From Monocercomonoides exilis (Eukaryota; Preaxostyla; Oxymonadida; Polymastigidae): DNA of 64,000 nucleotides. Below are positions 1-12,800 of the stretch, one piece after another. Under the pieces are notes generated by a model. It was not told the origin of the DNA. It made no database searches and saw only the letters and a program-made list of their open reading frames with translations. The DNA lies in NCBI GenBank assembly GCA_001643675.2, contig LSRY02000001.1, forward strand, positions 1 to 64,000. Reading direction: 5' to 3'. Position 1 is the stretch's first letter. Each line of letters begins with the position of its first letter. A program made the translations under genes and the position numbers.

Positions 1-3000
1 ACCCTTCTCGATCTCATCCCGCTCATCACCTTCTTCAAGGCCGGCCAGATCCACGCCTGCCTCCTCGGAACTGACTCGCGCCAGTGCGGCTCCACCTCAA
101 ACATGTGCAGAACCATCGACAACAGCATCCGCCACATCGACAGCGGCACTTGGAACATGGTCGTTGTCCACACCGATTCCGCCTTCGCCCGCCAGACAAC
201 ACTCGCCGACCTCACCCTCCGCTCAGCAACAAAGCTGATCTGCCTGGTCCATCTCCAGACTCCAATCCCAATCGAGCAAACCCACCACGCTGTCGTCGCT
301 TTTGCAAACGATTGCTCGCTCGACAGCTGCCACTTCTCCATCGGCTCCGGCTTTGCATCCGAGCTCGACTCTGTCTTTCGCCAGCTCAACGGCAGCTTGC
401 TCGTCGTTTCATGCACATTCACATCTGCCGGAACTGAAGCTCTCCTCAACTCCACACTCATCTCTGTGGCAAGCGGGGTGTTCGAGATGAGGAAAGCCGC
501 CCTCCATTCAATCGCCACAACTCGCAATCTCCTCCTCTTCTGCAGCTCAGCTGTTGCAGTGTGCACAGAAACAAACATCAGCAGCACTGCCACCAGCAAC
601 GCCGCGCTTGCCATCGAGCCAAGCACCACCATCGAAATCAGAGATCTCGCCATACACAACTCCACAGCAGATAATGCATTCATCGCGTGCGGCTGCCCCC
701 AAACCCCAGGCGCCCAGCCTTCTCCAGATGAACCTGCCTCTCTGCTGAAGCTGGTCGGGGTGGCTGTTGCCCATGCAACAACCAAGAGATGCGGCATTGA
801 CTGCACCTCGTGCACAGGAACCATCCTCCAGCACAACTGCTCTTTCACCAACTTCACTTCCACTTCCTCTTCCACTTCCTCTTCCACTTCCACACCCACA
901 TTTGCATCTGAATCTGAATCTGCATCTGCATCTGCAACAGGAACGATGGAGCACTTTGCTAATTGTGCAAACATCCAGATCGAAGCATGCATCTTCCAAG
1001 GCACAGGTACCGCTGCCTCATGCACATCCAGCACATCCAACACAGCCAACACAGCCAGAGAAGTTGCAGACAACGTGTGCACATGGAACGGGTCTCTTGT
1101 CCATTTCGCCGACTCATCAGTCGCAATCACAGATGCTGCATTCACCGCTGCGCCTCAGGGGCGCCCTCTCTTCTGCCGCGTCTGCTACATACGCAAGATC
1201 CTCTTCGCAAACAACACCCCATCCATCCCCAACTACCAGTCTGCCCGCCGCAACATCATCTGCTCAAATGCCTCCACCCTCCATCTCACAAGCATCGCCA
1301 GCGGAGACGGCCTCCTTCCAAACACTTCCCTCTGGATCCACACAACCGCATGCTCGCTCCACGGCATCCCTGCTCAAAGAGCATCCTCGTTCTTCATCCC
1401 CACACTCACCAGCGCTGCCATCACCCATCACAACAACACCCACATCCAGATCCGCTGCAACGGCTCCCTCCTTCTCCCTTGCAACCTCTCATACGCCCTC
1501 TTCTTCCTCCTCGGCGATCAACACGCTGTGGAGAAAGGCCTCTTCTCTCATGACGATTATGTGAGCGAGAACGAGATCGCCAGCACCATCCCAGCAAATG
1601 CAATAGCTGATGCATCTGACAAGGCAGATGTGTTGGTTGCGCTGCAGTTCGGCAACCCCTCCAGTCCGTCTTTCACCGATGCCATTGTTGTGAAGAACAA
1701 AAGTGAAAGTCAGGCAAATGGAGATGAAAAACTTGTTGAAGAGGGAAAAGAAGAAAAATCTTATTGGTTGTTGATTGTGATTGTGCTTGTTGCGATATTA
1801 TTTATCGTGTTAATTGGCTTTATTATTTTTGTTGTTCGATGGAGAAAGCAAAGAGAAGAACTGAAGAACTGGAAGAGATTGTGAATGACAACATCAAAAA
1901 GGATCCGAAGGCATTCGAGATGGTGACGATGGAGATGTCTCCCGAGGAGCAGTGGAGGAGGGCAGAGAGGGAGGCTGAGAAGAAGAATGAAGAGAGGTTC
2001 AAGAAGAGGGTGTATGAGAAAAGCTTGGGACACTCAGAGTCATCAGAACATCTTCTCTCCGAGAGTGGATCAACTGAGTACATCCTGGGAAAGGACTCAG
2101 ACAAGATTCCTGAATGGGTATTGGAGAAAGATGAGGAAGAGAAAATTCGAAAGCAGACTCCTTCACCATCCATTTCATCCACTTCAACCACAGGCACTTC
2201 AGACACAGAATCCACATTTGTTCGAGGGGAGGATCTGTGTCCAACCACCCTCATCGATGTCGAATCTCGTGGATGCAATGGCTTGTTCGTCACCGCATGA
2301 GAAGCTGATTGTGGATCTGAGGGATTCGCTGTTCATGCTGCTGCACGGAAAGAATGAGAAGAAAGAGATGGCGATTGGCACTCTGCGGGAGAGGGAGCAG
2401 ACAGCTGCCCAAATCCTGTTCTGGGTGGCTGGTGGGGCGCTCTTCTCCTTCGAAGACGGGGAGGACGATCTTCCCTCTCTGCCAAACCTCAGCCCCCACA
2501 TTGTGCTGTTTTCAGAACACATGGTCATCTGCATCGCCATGCACTCTGAATGTTCTTCTTCCGATTCAGATTCATCTTCGATTTCATCATCCACGATTGT
2601 CACATCTTCGTCTGATGGCTCAAGAAGGAGCAAGAGATACACACGCTCTCCCCCACCTTCGTCAGCGTTTGAGGATGATGAAGACAACAGAAACGAGTGT
2701 TTGCGATGGAAGGCACCAGAACTACAAATCAACAAGAAGATGGGGGCAAAAAAGGCTTCTGTTTCGTTTTCCATTGGGATGATGCTGTGGGAGTGTGTGA
2801 CGCTCCAGATCCCGTTTGGTGAGTACGAGGCCGAGACTGCCGGCCAGAAGATAGCAAATGGCGAAAAGCCAGATCTGGGCGCGGCAGGCTGCTCCGCCTT
2901 CGCCCAAACCATCAACGCCTGCCTATCCCAAAATCCAGATGCCCGCCCCAGCCCTGCCCAGCTCCAGCGCCAGTTCATCCAGCACTTTCCCGGTGGCGCT

Positions 3001-3123
3001 CCCAGCCTCACAGCTTCCGATGCCCTCTATTGTTACCACCCCTTGCACCTCAACTGCTCCTCCGATCAATCTGCCTCCTATTCCGCAACAACCTTCACCG
3101 AAGATCCCGCTGCCCCCTCCTGA
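1..3123 (+). pseudogene. Left copy of beta-helix surface receptor with pseudokinase tail (5' cut by window, frameshifted)
   Basis: Coding sequence is open from base 1 in frame 1, so the gene begins outside the window. It matches the C-terminal 750 or so residues of the minus-strand gene at 7572-14864, then continues into a kinase-like tail. The ectodomain end is Ser/Thr/Cys and N-glycosylation-motif rich. A membrane span lies at about 1762-1840, followed by a basic stop-transfer (RWRK). At 1850-1852 there are three A where the right copy has four; this shift ends the frame at 1884. The cytoplasmic segment resumes in the next frame to about 2250, where a run of CCC breaks frame again. The last part, to the TGA at 3121-3123, is one open frame. 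It shows kinase-like motifs RWKAPEL (subdomain VIII), FSIGMMLWE (IX) and NPDARPS (XI), with no HRD or DFG. Probably a pseudogene, or a gene hit by homopolymer sequencing errors. Confidence 0.8.
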
Positions 3124-4139
3124 TCCTTCTCCGAGCAGCTGAACATGCCCTGTCTTTTTCCATCCAGCTCTCCCCCAGCCCTTCCACATCCCAATGACTG
3201 GCTTGGAAGCTGGCAAGCGAAAAAGTCACATCTGCAGCTCAAATAAAGCGGAAATGACGCAGGCAAGATAGATGCTCACAAATGACGATAGCGCAGACTG
3301 CATCTCATTCTGTGCCTCTTGTCAAACGCAACAGTTGTTTTATTAATTTATTAATTGTTTGTCTTTTTTTTGGGAATACTTCCATATGTTTTCTGTTATC
3401 TGTTTTCCGTTTTCATTTTGCCAGCTCCGATTTTGTTGTTATTATGAGGACCAGGCTCGCCAAGCTGCGGCCGTGTAGCTTTTTGCATCCTTCCATTTTG
3501 TGTTTGTTTGTTTGTTTGTTTTGTACTCGCTTTGTATTCGGCGTTTTTCTTCATTCACAGATGTTGTGGTTTTCAAGCCATTTTCATCCCCATTTCATTG
3601 TCCTGTTCCCATCCATGTGCGCTCTTCACATCACTTCCGTTGGCGCTCTCTCTCTCTCTCTCTCTAAAATAAACAAATCAGGGCATTTGCACTTCCATGT
3701 GGTAAAAACACACAAACAGGTGCCAAAAAGAAAAAAAGCAAAAATTGTGTTTCTGCCACAATTCTCTGTCTTTCTGAGAAAAAGAAAAGCAAACGAATAA
3801 AATGCGAATTTTTCTATCAATAAAAACGATTGAGTGCACACCATTCTCTTCAGCCGAGAAAATGTCAAAGCGCTCGCTCAGCAAGAACACTCACTTTGTG
3901 TGCTTGCCCAGGAAGCAACACGAAAACGGAAACAGCACCAAACTCAATTTAGAAAGAGCCATGTTAGCCTTGCAACATAAAGAATAACAATATCACAAAC
4001 AGATGCATCGGATGATTCACAAATGAAAAGAAAAGAAAAAAGAAAAAAGCTTTAAAAAAATGAATGAATAAATAAATAAATAAATAAATAAAGAGGACAA
4101 AATCCAAATCACACATCTAACCAACACTCAAAAAGCACA
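1..4139 (+). repeat. Left arm of large inverted duplication
   Basis: This stretch is the reverse complement of 5735-9875 (coordinate sum 9872-9876 along its length). Differences I could find are few: single-base homopolymer indels near 1850, 2750 and 3735 and a small indel cluster near 1158-1190. Simple repeats such as (CT)n at 3645-3665, (TTTG)n near 3500 and (AAAT)n near 4070 are mirrored too. The inner end is sharp at 4139; the outer end lies beyond the window. It could be a real palindromic duplication or an assembly artefact. Confidence 0.95.
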
Positions 4140-5734
4140 GATAACCCCACAGACATTTCAAAAACCGGTTTGATGGATAATTAGCAACAACAAAAAACAA
4201 AAAAGCAACTGTCATAACAGAGCAAACCAGAAAAATCAATACACACATATTTGATAAATCAATAAAAAATAATTTTTGTTCTTCTGAAAATTCTCTTCAA
4301 AATGTTGAAATATTGCTTGTTTATATGCTTCATGAAACCAGAAAGTGGAAATATCATTCTCACAAAAAAGTGTTAAAAAAAGTTTAAAATGAAAACAAAC
4401 AGTTTCAGGCAAAATGGACAATCAACGAAGCCTCTTCAAATGTAGTGCTTCATTCGGTTACATCTTTCTCGGATGAATTTCAATCTGCAAAATCAATATT
4501 ATTTGGTGGGTTTATTTCACAAAAATCTGTAGCAGAAGGAGCATCCACTGCGTTCATGTGAAAACATTCCATCACAAAGCATTTAATGCAAAATTATAGT
4601 TTTTTTGCACCAATTATTTATCTTTCCAATGGCTTTTTCCTCGTGAAAGATCGATTTCATATGTTTCGCTTTTTTGCAACAAATTCAACAGATAAAATGA
4701 GTTGACAGTTTTCCATTTTCCCCATTTGGATTTTATCAGCAAAAGCGATGTAATTGCTCAATTCCTCGTGGGTTTTGATTTGTAATTTTATCGATTTGAA
4801 CGAATATCTTTCAACAAAGCTCATTTCATTTCTTCAATGAATAACTACTTTTTTGTCATTTAACTTGAACAACAAAATATGAACATTATTTATTGACTCA
4901 ACGTGAGTTAGTCGAAAGAATTTCTGATTCAATCTCAAAATTCCTTTTTTGTTTTTTTCATAAATGCTCCCATACTAAAAGCTGATTTTTCAACAAATGA
5001 AAAAACAGCAATATTCGAAGAGTCATTTGGAGATGCACAACAATAAATAAGAACCAATTGGCAAAAGCAAAAAGAAACAGGGAAAGGCGAAGAAAGCATG
5101 CTTTTGAAAAACCAGAAAAGGAGGTGAAGCACATTATTGAAATTGAGCAATGGCTTGAAACAAGCAGGACAAATCATTGGATAACGCTCCAATAAATGAA
5201 ACAATTAGTAATCTGAATAGCATCCAATGGAGTTATTCAAAAATTGAAGAACAAGGTGAAAATGATGAAAAACAAAGATGGATGAAAGAATGACTGAAAA
5301 GGCAAGACAAAAAGAAATTGAAAATTTTCCCAGTGATTTTCACACACCCTCATTAAATGTGTGAGTGCTTAAAGGAGAGAGGAAAAAGAAGTTGATTGAA
5401 GAAAAACAAAGAAGAAATTTCAGAAGCAAAAAGGTGAAGCGGGAAAGGAAATGGAAGGAGCGACTGGAAATAAAGATACTACGAAAAGATAACTGAGTAG
5501 AATTAGATGGAACCAAAAACAATATTGATTCACTTTTTAAGATTCAATTTGCATATCATTAATTCATTTTGCAAACAAGGAGCGAAAAGAAAAGGTTAAA
5601 GAATCAATAAATACATCAACAACAACGAATTATTTGTTTTTTCTGGATTGTTCTGTTGTAGCAATTGCTTGCTTTACTTTTATTGTTGTTGATTGATCAA
5701 GTGCTTTTGTTTTTGAAATGTCAGTGAAAGTATT
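4140..5734. other. Spacer between the inverted arms, no gene seen
   Basis: About 1.6 kb of AT-rich, unique sequence separates the two arms. I see no frame with coding character, no recognisable domain and no splice-linked exons. It gives the palindrome a loop too long for efficient hairpin extrusion. Confidence 0.7.
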
Positions 5735-8700
5735 TGTGCTTTTTGAGTGTTGGTTAGATGTGTGATTTGGATTTTGTCCTCTTTATTTATTTATTTATTT
5801 ATTTATTCATTCATTTTTTTAAAGCTTTTTCTTTTTCTTTTCTTTTCATTTGTGAATCATCCGATGCATCTGTTTGTGATATTGTTATTCTTTATGTTGC
5901 AAGGCTAACATGGCTCTTTCTAAATTGAGTTTGGTGCTGTTTCCGTTTTCGTGTTGCTTCCTGGGCAAGCACACAAAGTGAGTGTTCTTGCTGAGCGAGC
6001 GCTTTGACATTTTCTCGGCTGAAGAGAATGGTGTGCACTCAATCGTTTTTATTGATAGAAAAATTCGCATTTTATTCGTTTGCTTTTCTTTTTCTCAGAA
6101 AGACAGAGAATTGTGGCAGAAACACAATTTTTGCTTTTTTCTTTTTGGCACCTGTTTGTGTGTTTTTACCACATGGAAGTGCAAATGCCCTGATTTGTTT
6201 ATTTTAGAGAGAGAGAGAGAGAGAGAGCGCCAACGGAAGTGATGTGAAGAGCGCACATGGATGGGAACAGGACAATGAAATGGGGATGAAAATGGCTTGA
6301 AAACCACAACATCTGTGAATGAAGAAAAACGCCGAATACAAAGCGAGTACAAAACAAACAAACAAACAAACACAAAATGGAAGGATGCAAAAAGCTACAC
6401 GGCCGCAGCTTGGCGAGCCTGGTCCTCATAATAACAACAAAATCGGAGCTGGCAAAATGAAAACGGAAAACAGATAACAGAAAACATATGGAAGTATTCC
6501 CAAAAAAAAGACAAACAATTAATAAATTAATAAAACAACTGTTGCGTTTGACAAGAGGCACAGAATGAGATGCAGTCTGCGCTATCGTCATTTGTGAGCA
6601 TCTATCTTGCCTGCGTCATTTCCGCTTTATTTGAGCTGCAGATGTGACTTTTTCGCTTGCCAGCTTCCAAGCCAGTCATTGGGATGTGGAAGGGCTGGGG
6701 GAGAGCTGGATGGAAAAAGACAGGGCATGTTCAGCTGCTCGGAGAAGGATCAGGAGGGGGCAGCGGGATCTTCGGTGAAGGTTGTTGCGGAATAGGAGGC
6801 AGATTGATCGGAGGAGCAGTTGAGGTGCAAGGGGTGGTAACAATAGAGGGCATCGGAAGCTGTGAGGCTGGGAGCGCCACCGGGAAAGTGCTGGATGAAC
6901 TGGCGCTGGAGCTGGGCAGGGCTGGGGCGGGCATCTGGATTTTGGGATAGGCAGGCGTTGATGGTTTGGGCGAAGGCGGAGCAGCCTGCCGCGCCCAGAT
7001 CTGGCTTTTCGCCATTTGCTATCTTCTGGCCGGCAGTCTCGGCCTCGTACTCACCAAACGGGATCTGGAGCGTCACACACTCCCACAGCATCATCCCAAT
7101 GGAAAACGAAACAGAAGCCTTTTTGCCCCCATCTTCTTGTTGATTTGTAGTTCTGGTGCCTTCCATCGCAAACACTCGTTTCTGTTGTCTTCATCATCCT
7201 CAAACGCTGACGAAGGTGGGGGAGAGCGTGTGTATCTCTTGCTCCTTCTTGAGCCATCAGACGAAGATGTGACAATCGTGGATGATGAAATCGAAGATGA
7301 ATCTGAATCGGAAGAAGAACATTCAGAGTGCATGGCGATGCAGATGACCATGTGTTCTGAAAACAGCACAATGTGGGGGCTGAGGTTTGGCAGAGAGGGA
7401 AGATCGTCCTCCCCGTCTTCGAAGGAGAAGAGCGCCCCACCAGCCACCCAGAACAGGATTTGGGCAGCTGTCTGCTCCCTCTCCCGCAGAGTGCCAATCG
7501 CCATCTCTTTCTTCTCATTCTTTCCGTGCAGCAGCATGAACAGCGAATCCCTCAGATCCACAATCAGCTTCTCATGCGGTGACGAACAAGCCATTGCATC
7601 CACGAGATTCGACATCGATGAGGGTGGTTGGACACAGATCCTCCCCTCGAACAAATGTGGATTCTGTGTCTGAAGTGCCTGTGGTTGAAGTGGATGAAAT
7701 GGATGGTGAAGGAGTCTGCTTTCGAATTTTCTCTTCCTCATCTTTCTCCAATACCCATTCAGGAATCTTGTCTGAGTCCTTTCCCAGGATGTACTCAGTT
7801 GATCCACTCTCGGAGAGAAGATGTTCTGATGACTCTGAGTGTCCCAAGCTTTTCTCATACACCCTCTTCTTGAACCTCTCTTCATTCTTCTTCTCAGCCT
7901 CCCTCTCTGCCCTCCTCCACTGCTCCTCGGGAGACATCTCCATCGTCACCATCTCGAATGCCTTCGGATCCTTTTTGATGTTGTCATTCACAATCTCTTC
8001 CAGTTCTTCAGTTCTTCTCTTTTGCTTTCTCCATCGAACAACAAAAATAATAAAGCCAATTAACACGATAAATAATATCGCAACAAGCACAATCACAATC
8101 AACAACCAATAAGATTTTTCTTCTTTTCCCTCTTCAACAAGTTTTTCATCTCCATTTGCCTGACTTTCACTTTTGTTCTTCACAACAATGGCATCGGTGA
8201 AAGACGGACTGGAGGGGTTGCCGAACTGCAGCGCAACCAACACATCTGCCTTGTCAGATGCATCAGCTATTGCATTTGCTGGGATGGTGCTGGCGATCTC
8301 GTTCTCGCTCACATAATCGTCATGAGAGAAGAGGCCTTTCTCCACAGCGTGTTGATCGCCGAGGAGGAAGAAGAGGGCGTATGAGAGGTTGCAAGGGAGA
8401 AGGAGGGAGCCGTTGCAGCGGATCTGGATGTGGGTGTTGTTGTGATGGGTGATGGCAGCGCTGGTGAGTGTGGGGATGAAGAACGAGGATGCTCTTTGAG
8501 CAGGGATGCCGTGGAGCGAGCATGCGGTTGTGTGGATCCAGAGGGAAGTGTTTGGAAGGAGGCCGTCTCCGCTGGCGATGCTTGTGAGATGGAGGGTGGA
8601 GGCATTTGAGCAGATGATGTTGCGGCGGGCAGACTGGTAGTTGGGGATGGATGGGGTGTTGTTTGCGAAGAGGATCTTGCGTATGTGCGCAGACGCGGCA

Positions 8701-9875
8701 GAAAGAGAGAGGGCGCCCTGAGGCGCAGCGGTGAATGCAGCATCTGTGATTGCGACTGATGAGTCGGCGAAATGGACAAGAGACCCGTTCCATGTGCACA
8801 CGTTGTCTGCAACTTCTCTGGCTGTGTTGGCTGTGTTGGATGTGCTGGATGTGCATGAGGCAGCGGTACCTGTGCCTTGGAAGATGCATGCTTCGATCTG
8901 GATGTTTGCACAATTAGCAAAGTGCTCCATCGTTCCTGTTGCAGATGCAGATGCAGATTCAGATTCAGATGCAAATGTGGGTGTGGAAGTGGAAGAGGAA
9001 GTGGAAGAGGAAGTGGAAGTGAAGTTGGTGAAAGAGCAGTTGTGCTGGAGGATGGTTCCTGTGCACGAGGTGCAGTCAATGCCGCATCTCTTGGTTGTTG
9101 CATGGGCAACAGCCACCCCGACCAGCTTCAGCAGAGAGGCAGGTTCATCTGGAGAAGGCTGGGCGCCTGGGGTTTGGGGGCAGCCGCACGCGATGAATGC
9201 ATTATCTGCTGTGGAGTTGTGTATGGCGAGATCTCTGATTTCGATGGTGGTGCTTGGCTCGATGGCAAGCGCGGCGTTGCTGGTGGCAGTGCTGCTGATG
9301 TTTGTTTCTGTGCACACTGCAACAGCTGAGCTGCAGAAGAGGAGGAGATTGCGAGTTGTGGCGATTGAATGGAGGGCGGCTTTCCTCATCTCGAACACCC
9401 CGCTTGCCACAGAGATGAGTGTGGAGTTGAGGAGAGCTTCAGTTCCGGCAGATGTGAATGTGCATGAAACGACGAGCAAGCTGCCGTTGAGCTGGCGAAA
9501 GACAGAGTCGAGCTCGGATGCAAAGCCGGAGCCGATGGAGAAGTGGCAGCTGTCGAGCGAGCAATCGTTTGCAAAAGCGACGACAGCGTGGTGGGTTTGC
9601 TCGATTGGGATTGGAGTCTGGAGATGGACCAGGCAGATCAGCTTTGTTGCTGAGCGGAGGGTGAGGTCGGCGAGTGTTGTCTGGCGGGCGAAGGCGGAAT
9701 CGGTGTGGACAACGACCATGTTCCAAGTGCCGCTGTCGATGTGGCGGATGCTGTTGTCGATGGTTCTGCACATGTTTGAGGTGGAGCCGCACTGGCGCGA
9801 GTCAGTTCCGAGGAGGCAGGCGTGGATCTGGCCGGCCTTGAAGAAGGTGATGAGCGGGATGAGATCGAGAAGGGT
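5735..9875 (-). repeat. Right arm of large inverted duplication
   Basis: Reverse complement of 1-4139. The inner boundary is at 5735, where the match to the left arm stops abruptly (4139 pairs with 5735, 4140 does not pair with 5734). The match still holds at the window start (84-437 pairs with 9439-9792), so the duplication extends past 9875 on this side by an unknown amount. The arm holds the 3' half of the large minus-strand gene plus about 2.6 kb of 3' flank. Confidence 0.95.
6750..7621 (-). pseudogene. Out-of-frame pseudokinase tail of the right receptor copy
   Basis: Downstream of the TGA that closes the main frame at 7572, the minus strand carries the same kinase-like tail as 2250-3123. 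It starts in a frame shifted at the CCC run near 7622 and reads SSMSNLVDAMAC and onward. It is then broken again at 7120-7124, where the strand has five A and the left arm has six; after this the frame SFSIGMMLWE to the stop at 6750 is resumed. Motifs RWKAPEL, FSIGMMLWECV and NPDARPSPAQL match kinase subdomains VIII, IX and XI. No glycine loop, HRD or DFG is visible, so even an intact version would be a pseudokinase. Confidence 0.75.
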
Positions 9876-12800
9876 GCTGTCGGTGAATGTGGAGCCGCAG
9901 ATGGAGTTGTTTGTCTGGAGAGAGGGCTGGGTGAAGTCGAGTGTGAATTGGGTTTCGTTGATCTGTGTGGCGACGTGGTCGGACCGGATGAAGATGTCTT
10001 TGCCTGCAAAGGCGTCGTTCAAGATGAAGCGGTCGTTGAGGATGCGGAGCGGGATGGGGTGGAGGAGGTCATCAGGAGCTGGAGGTGAAGATTGAGAATA
10101 AGATTGAGAATGGGATTGGTGCAGGGATTGGGGCAGGGATTGGGGCTGGGTGCAGTCGATCATGAGAGCACCGCCTTTGCCCTTTGTGCGCGAGCACACA
10201 CACTGAGTGAGCACACACGAAGCCACTTTCAGAGAGGATTCGGTGGAGCTGAGGCACACACGCACCGCGCCTCCTTCGTCGATGGTTTCTCCCACGCAGT
10301 TTGTGCAGAAGCAGGAGTCGAGCACACAGTCGATGCTCTGATACGAAGGGAGGGCAAAGACAGTTGAGTGATTGGCGCGGGCAGTGATGTTTGTGAAGTT
10401 GGAGTCTGCGATTGTGAAGGTCAACTGGCTGTTTGTGGGGCTGTATGTCTGCTTGGATGCGTCTTCAGCGGGTGCAGCGACCTCGATTATCCCTGCTGGC
10501 GAGGCATCCACCATGCAGGCGGACAAGTTCTGCACAGCTGCTTGGGATGCGGTTGCAGCGACAAGGAAAAAGGGATGGGCGAGAGTGATTGCAGAGACGC
10601 AGCAGTTGGCGATGTCGGCTGATCCGGCAAGCACAGACACAACAGCATAGCTGGTTGGAGAGGAAGGGGCTGTGGATGCAAAGGAGCAGGCAGAGAGGGA
10701 GAGGCGGGCAGAAGATGTGGCGGTTTGGAGAAAAGAGAGGATGCTGTGAAGCGAGGGTGGAAGAGAGAAGGAGAGGTTGGCGAGGCGGAGGAGGATGGAG
10801 GAGGCGAGGAAGGCTTTGTTGCTGCCTTGAAGGGCTGGCTCGTGCACTGCGACTGGTGTGCCATGGAGGTTGCCATTTATTAGGAGTTGTGGATTGTGGT
10901 GTGTAGCAGAAGGCTGGAGGTGGAGGAGGATGGAGAAGGTGGTGCTGTGTGTGACTGTGATTGTGGAGGCAGAGGATGGAAGGTCGGGGACAAACCGGAG
11001 CTGGAGAGCCTTGCTGATGGATCTGCAAGGTGCGACGTCAAAGCCGCAAGCGCTGAAGTCCCATCCGTCAGCGCCGTCGACATAGGCATGGGCAGAGAAG
11101 TTGGTCCAGAGGTACACAACGAGCGGCACAGCATAGTGCTCGCCGCATGTTGCTCTTTCCCAGCCGTTGAGCTGGTGCAGCGACTGGAAGGCTGGCCCGT
11201 CCATGTCCCATTTCAGGTGGAGCGTGTCGGCCACGCTGTCCAGCATCTGTCCGGCAACAAACAGGCTTTTCCCTCTCCAGGCGCGGCACTCGTCGAAGGT
11301 CATGTTTTGGAGCACAAAATCCATCGAGCCTTCGCCTCCCTCGATGAACATTCCACCCCCAAGCCCTCTTTCTTCGGTGTCCTCGTTTTCTGCATCGATC
11401 TCGATCTCGGCATCAGTCTCATCATCGGCATCGGTATCCGCCTCGGGTGCGGAGCTCGGTGCTGAACACTGTGTGAATGTGACTCCAGTCATGGTGAGCT
11501 TCCTGCCGTTCTCCACAGATGCATACAGACCGCCGCCTTTGAGGGTGTGTGCGCGGATGCAGCAGGATGATATGGTGCAATTGGACAGGTGCATTGTTGT
11601 GCCTTGCTGGGTGTGCTTTTCCGCGATCAGGCACCCGCCGTCTCCATTTGCCCGTCTCGGCCGTGCTATTATGGTGCTGTTGATGGTGATGCTGTGTGCA
11701 CCCGATATCAGGATCGGGGTGAAGGTGCTGAACTCGGCGTGTGTGCTGATTTGTGTGTTGGTGATGGTTGCGCTTCCCGATGCAAGGCGCATGATGTAGA
11801 AGATGACTGGGTGGGATGGAGCACTGTGAAAGTCTATGCAGCAATGGTCGAGCGTGAAGGCTGCAAGCGAGTGGATGAAGCCGTGTCGGCCGGTGCTCAT
11901 GGCAGTGGGGAGCAAAAAGCAGATGCTGGATGCGCTCATCTCAGCGGAAGCAGTGACAATGGCTTTGTTTGAGCACTGGCCTGCATCATGCACGTGCACA
12001 GCCTGGAGATGTGCTGTTGCAGAGGAGAGCAGGAAGGGGAATGTTTCGATTGTGATCTCGGAAGCGAGTGTGGAGTTTGCAGCAAGAAGAATGGTGGTGG
12101 ATGCAGAGGTGATTCTGTTGGATGCTGCGAAGTGGACGGTCTCGCAGGCAAACACAGATGGGCCGCAGTGCAAATGATCTGTCCCGGCGAGTCCGTCGAC
12201 ATAGATGTTGTTGTCGTGGTGGCAGAGATATATCTCGAGCGGGATGACAGGCTGGTCTGCACCATCCTCAGAGCCGCTGAGTCTGGATGGATCGGCAAAG
12301 CACTGGGTGTGGTCGATAAACTGAAGTGTGGTTGTGTTCACGATATCAATCAGCAACACTCTGCTTGTGCATCTGAGAAAGAGGTCTCTTCCAACCGCTG
12401 CTCTGTTTGGTGTGGAATTGGAGAAGCACACGCCGCTGCTTATCTGGAGGAGTGCTTTGGCGTTGTCGATATGCACCATCATCCCTCCGCCCTTTCCGCC
12501 CTTTCCTCCCGTTCCTCCCGTTCCCTCTGTATCGGGCACACAGCAATCAGCGAAAGCAGCCGAGCCGTTCACAACCATCTCAGCATCCTTGTCTGTCAGG
12601 TGCACACACACCCCTCCGCCGCACGAGCCATCCTGGCAGGCGGTGCAGCTGGAGAAGGATCCACCAGTGATGCACACTTGCGATCCAGCGATGAGGGAGC
12701 ATTCGAGGCCGCTTCCGCTTCCACTTTGCCGGGTGATGGCTGTCAGGTTTGTGGAAGTGAGTGTGACGCTCAGTGCAGCCTCGGCATTCACAGTCAGGGC

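Noticed and set aside
767-1564. Pro/Ser/Leu/His-rich open frames overlapping the receptor gene in both arms
   Set aside because: They overlap a better-supported frame with signal peptide, repeats and membrane span; their composition reflects the GC-rich codon use of that gene.
2241-2300. An intron resolving the frame break before the pseudokinase tail
   Set aside because: No GT-AG pair of usual size (60-90 nt) around 2250 joins the frames with conserved sequence kept; loss of one C explains it better.
3282-3800. Plus-strand frame of 172 codons, mirrored at 6199-6591 on the minus strand
   Set aside because: Phe/Leu/Ser-rich, no domain, crosses (CT)n and (TTTG)n repeats, and differs in length between the arms through single-base indels. 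Judged to be 3' flank.
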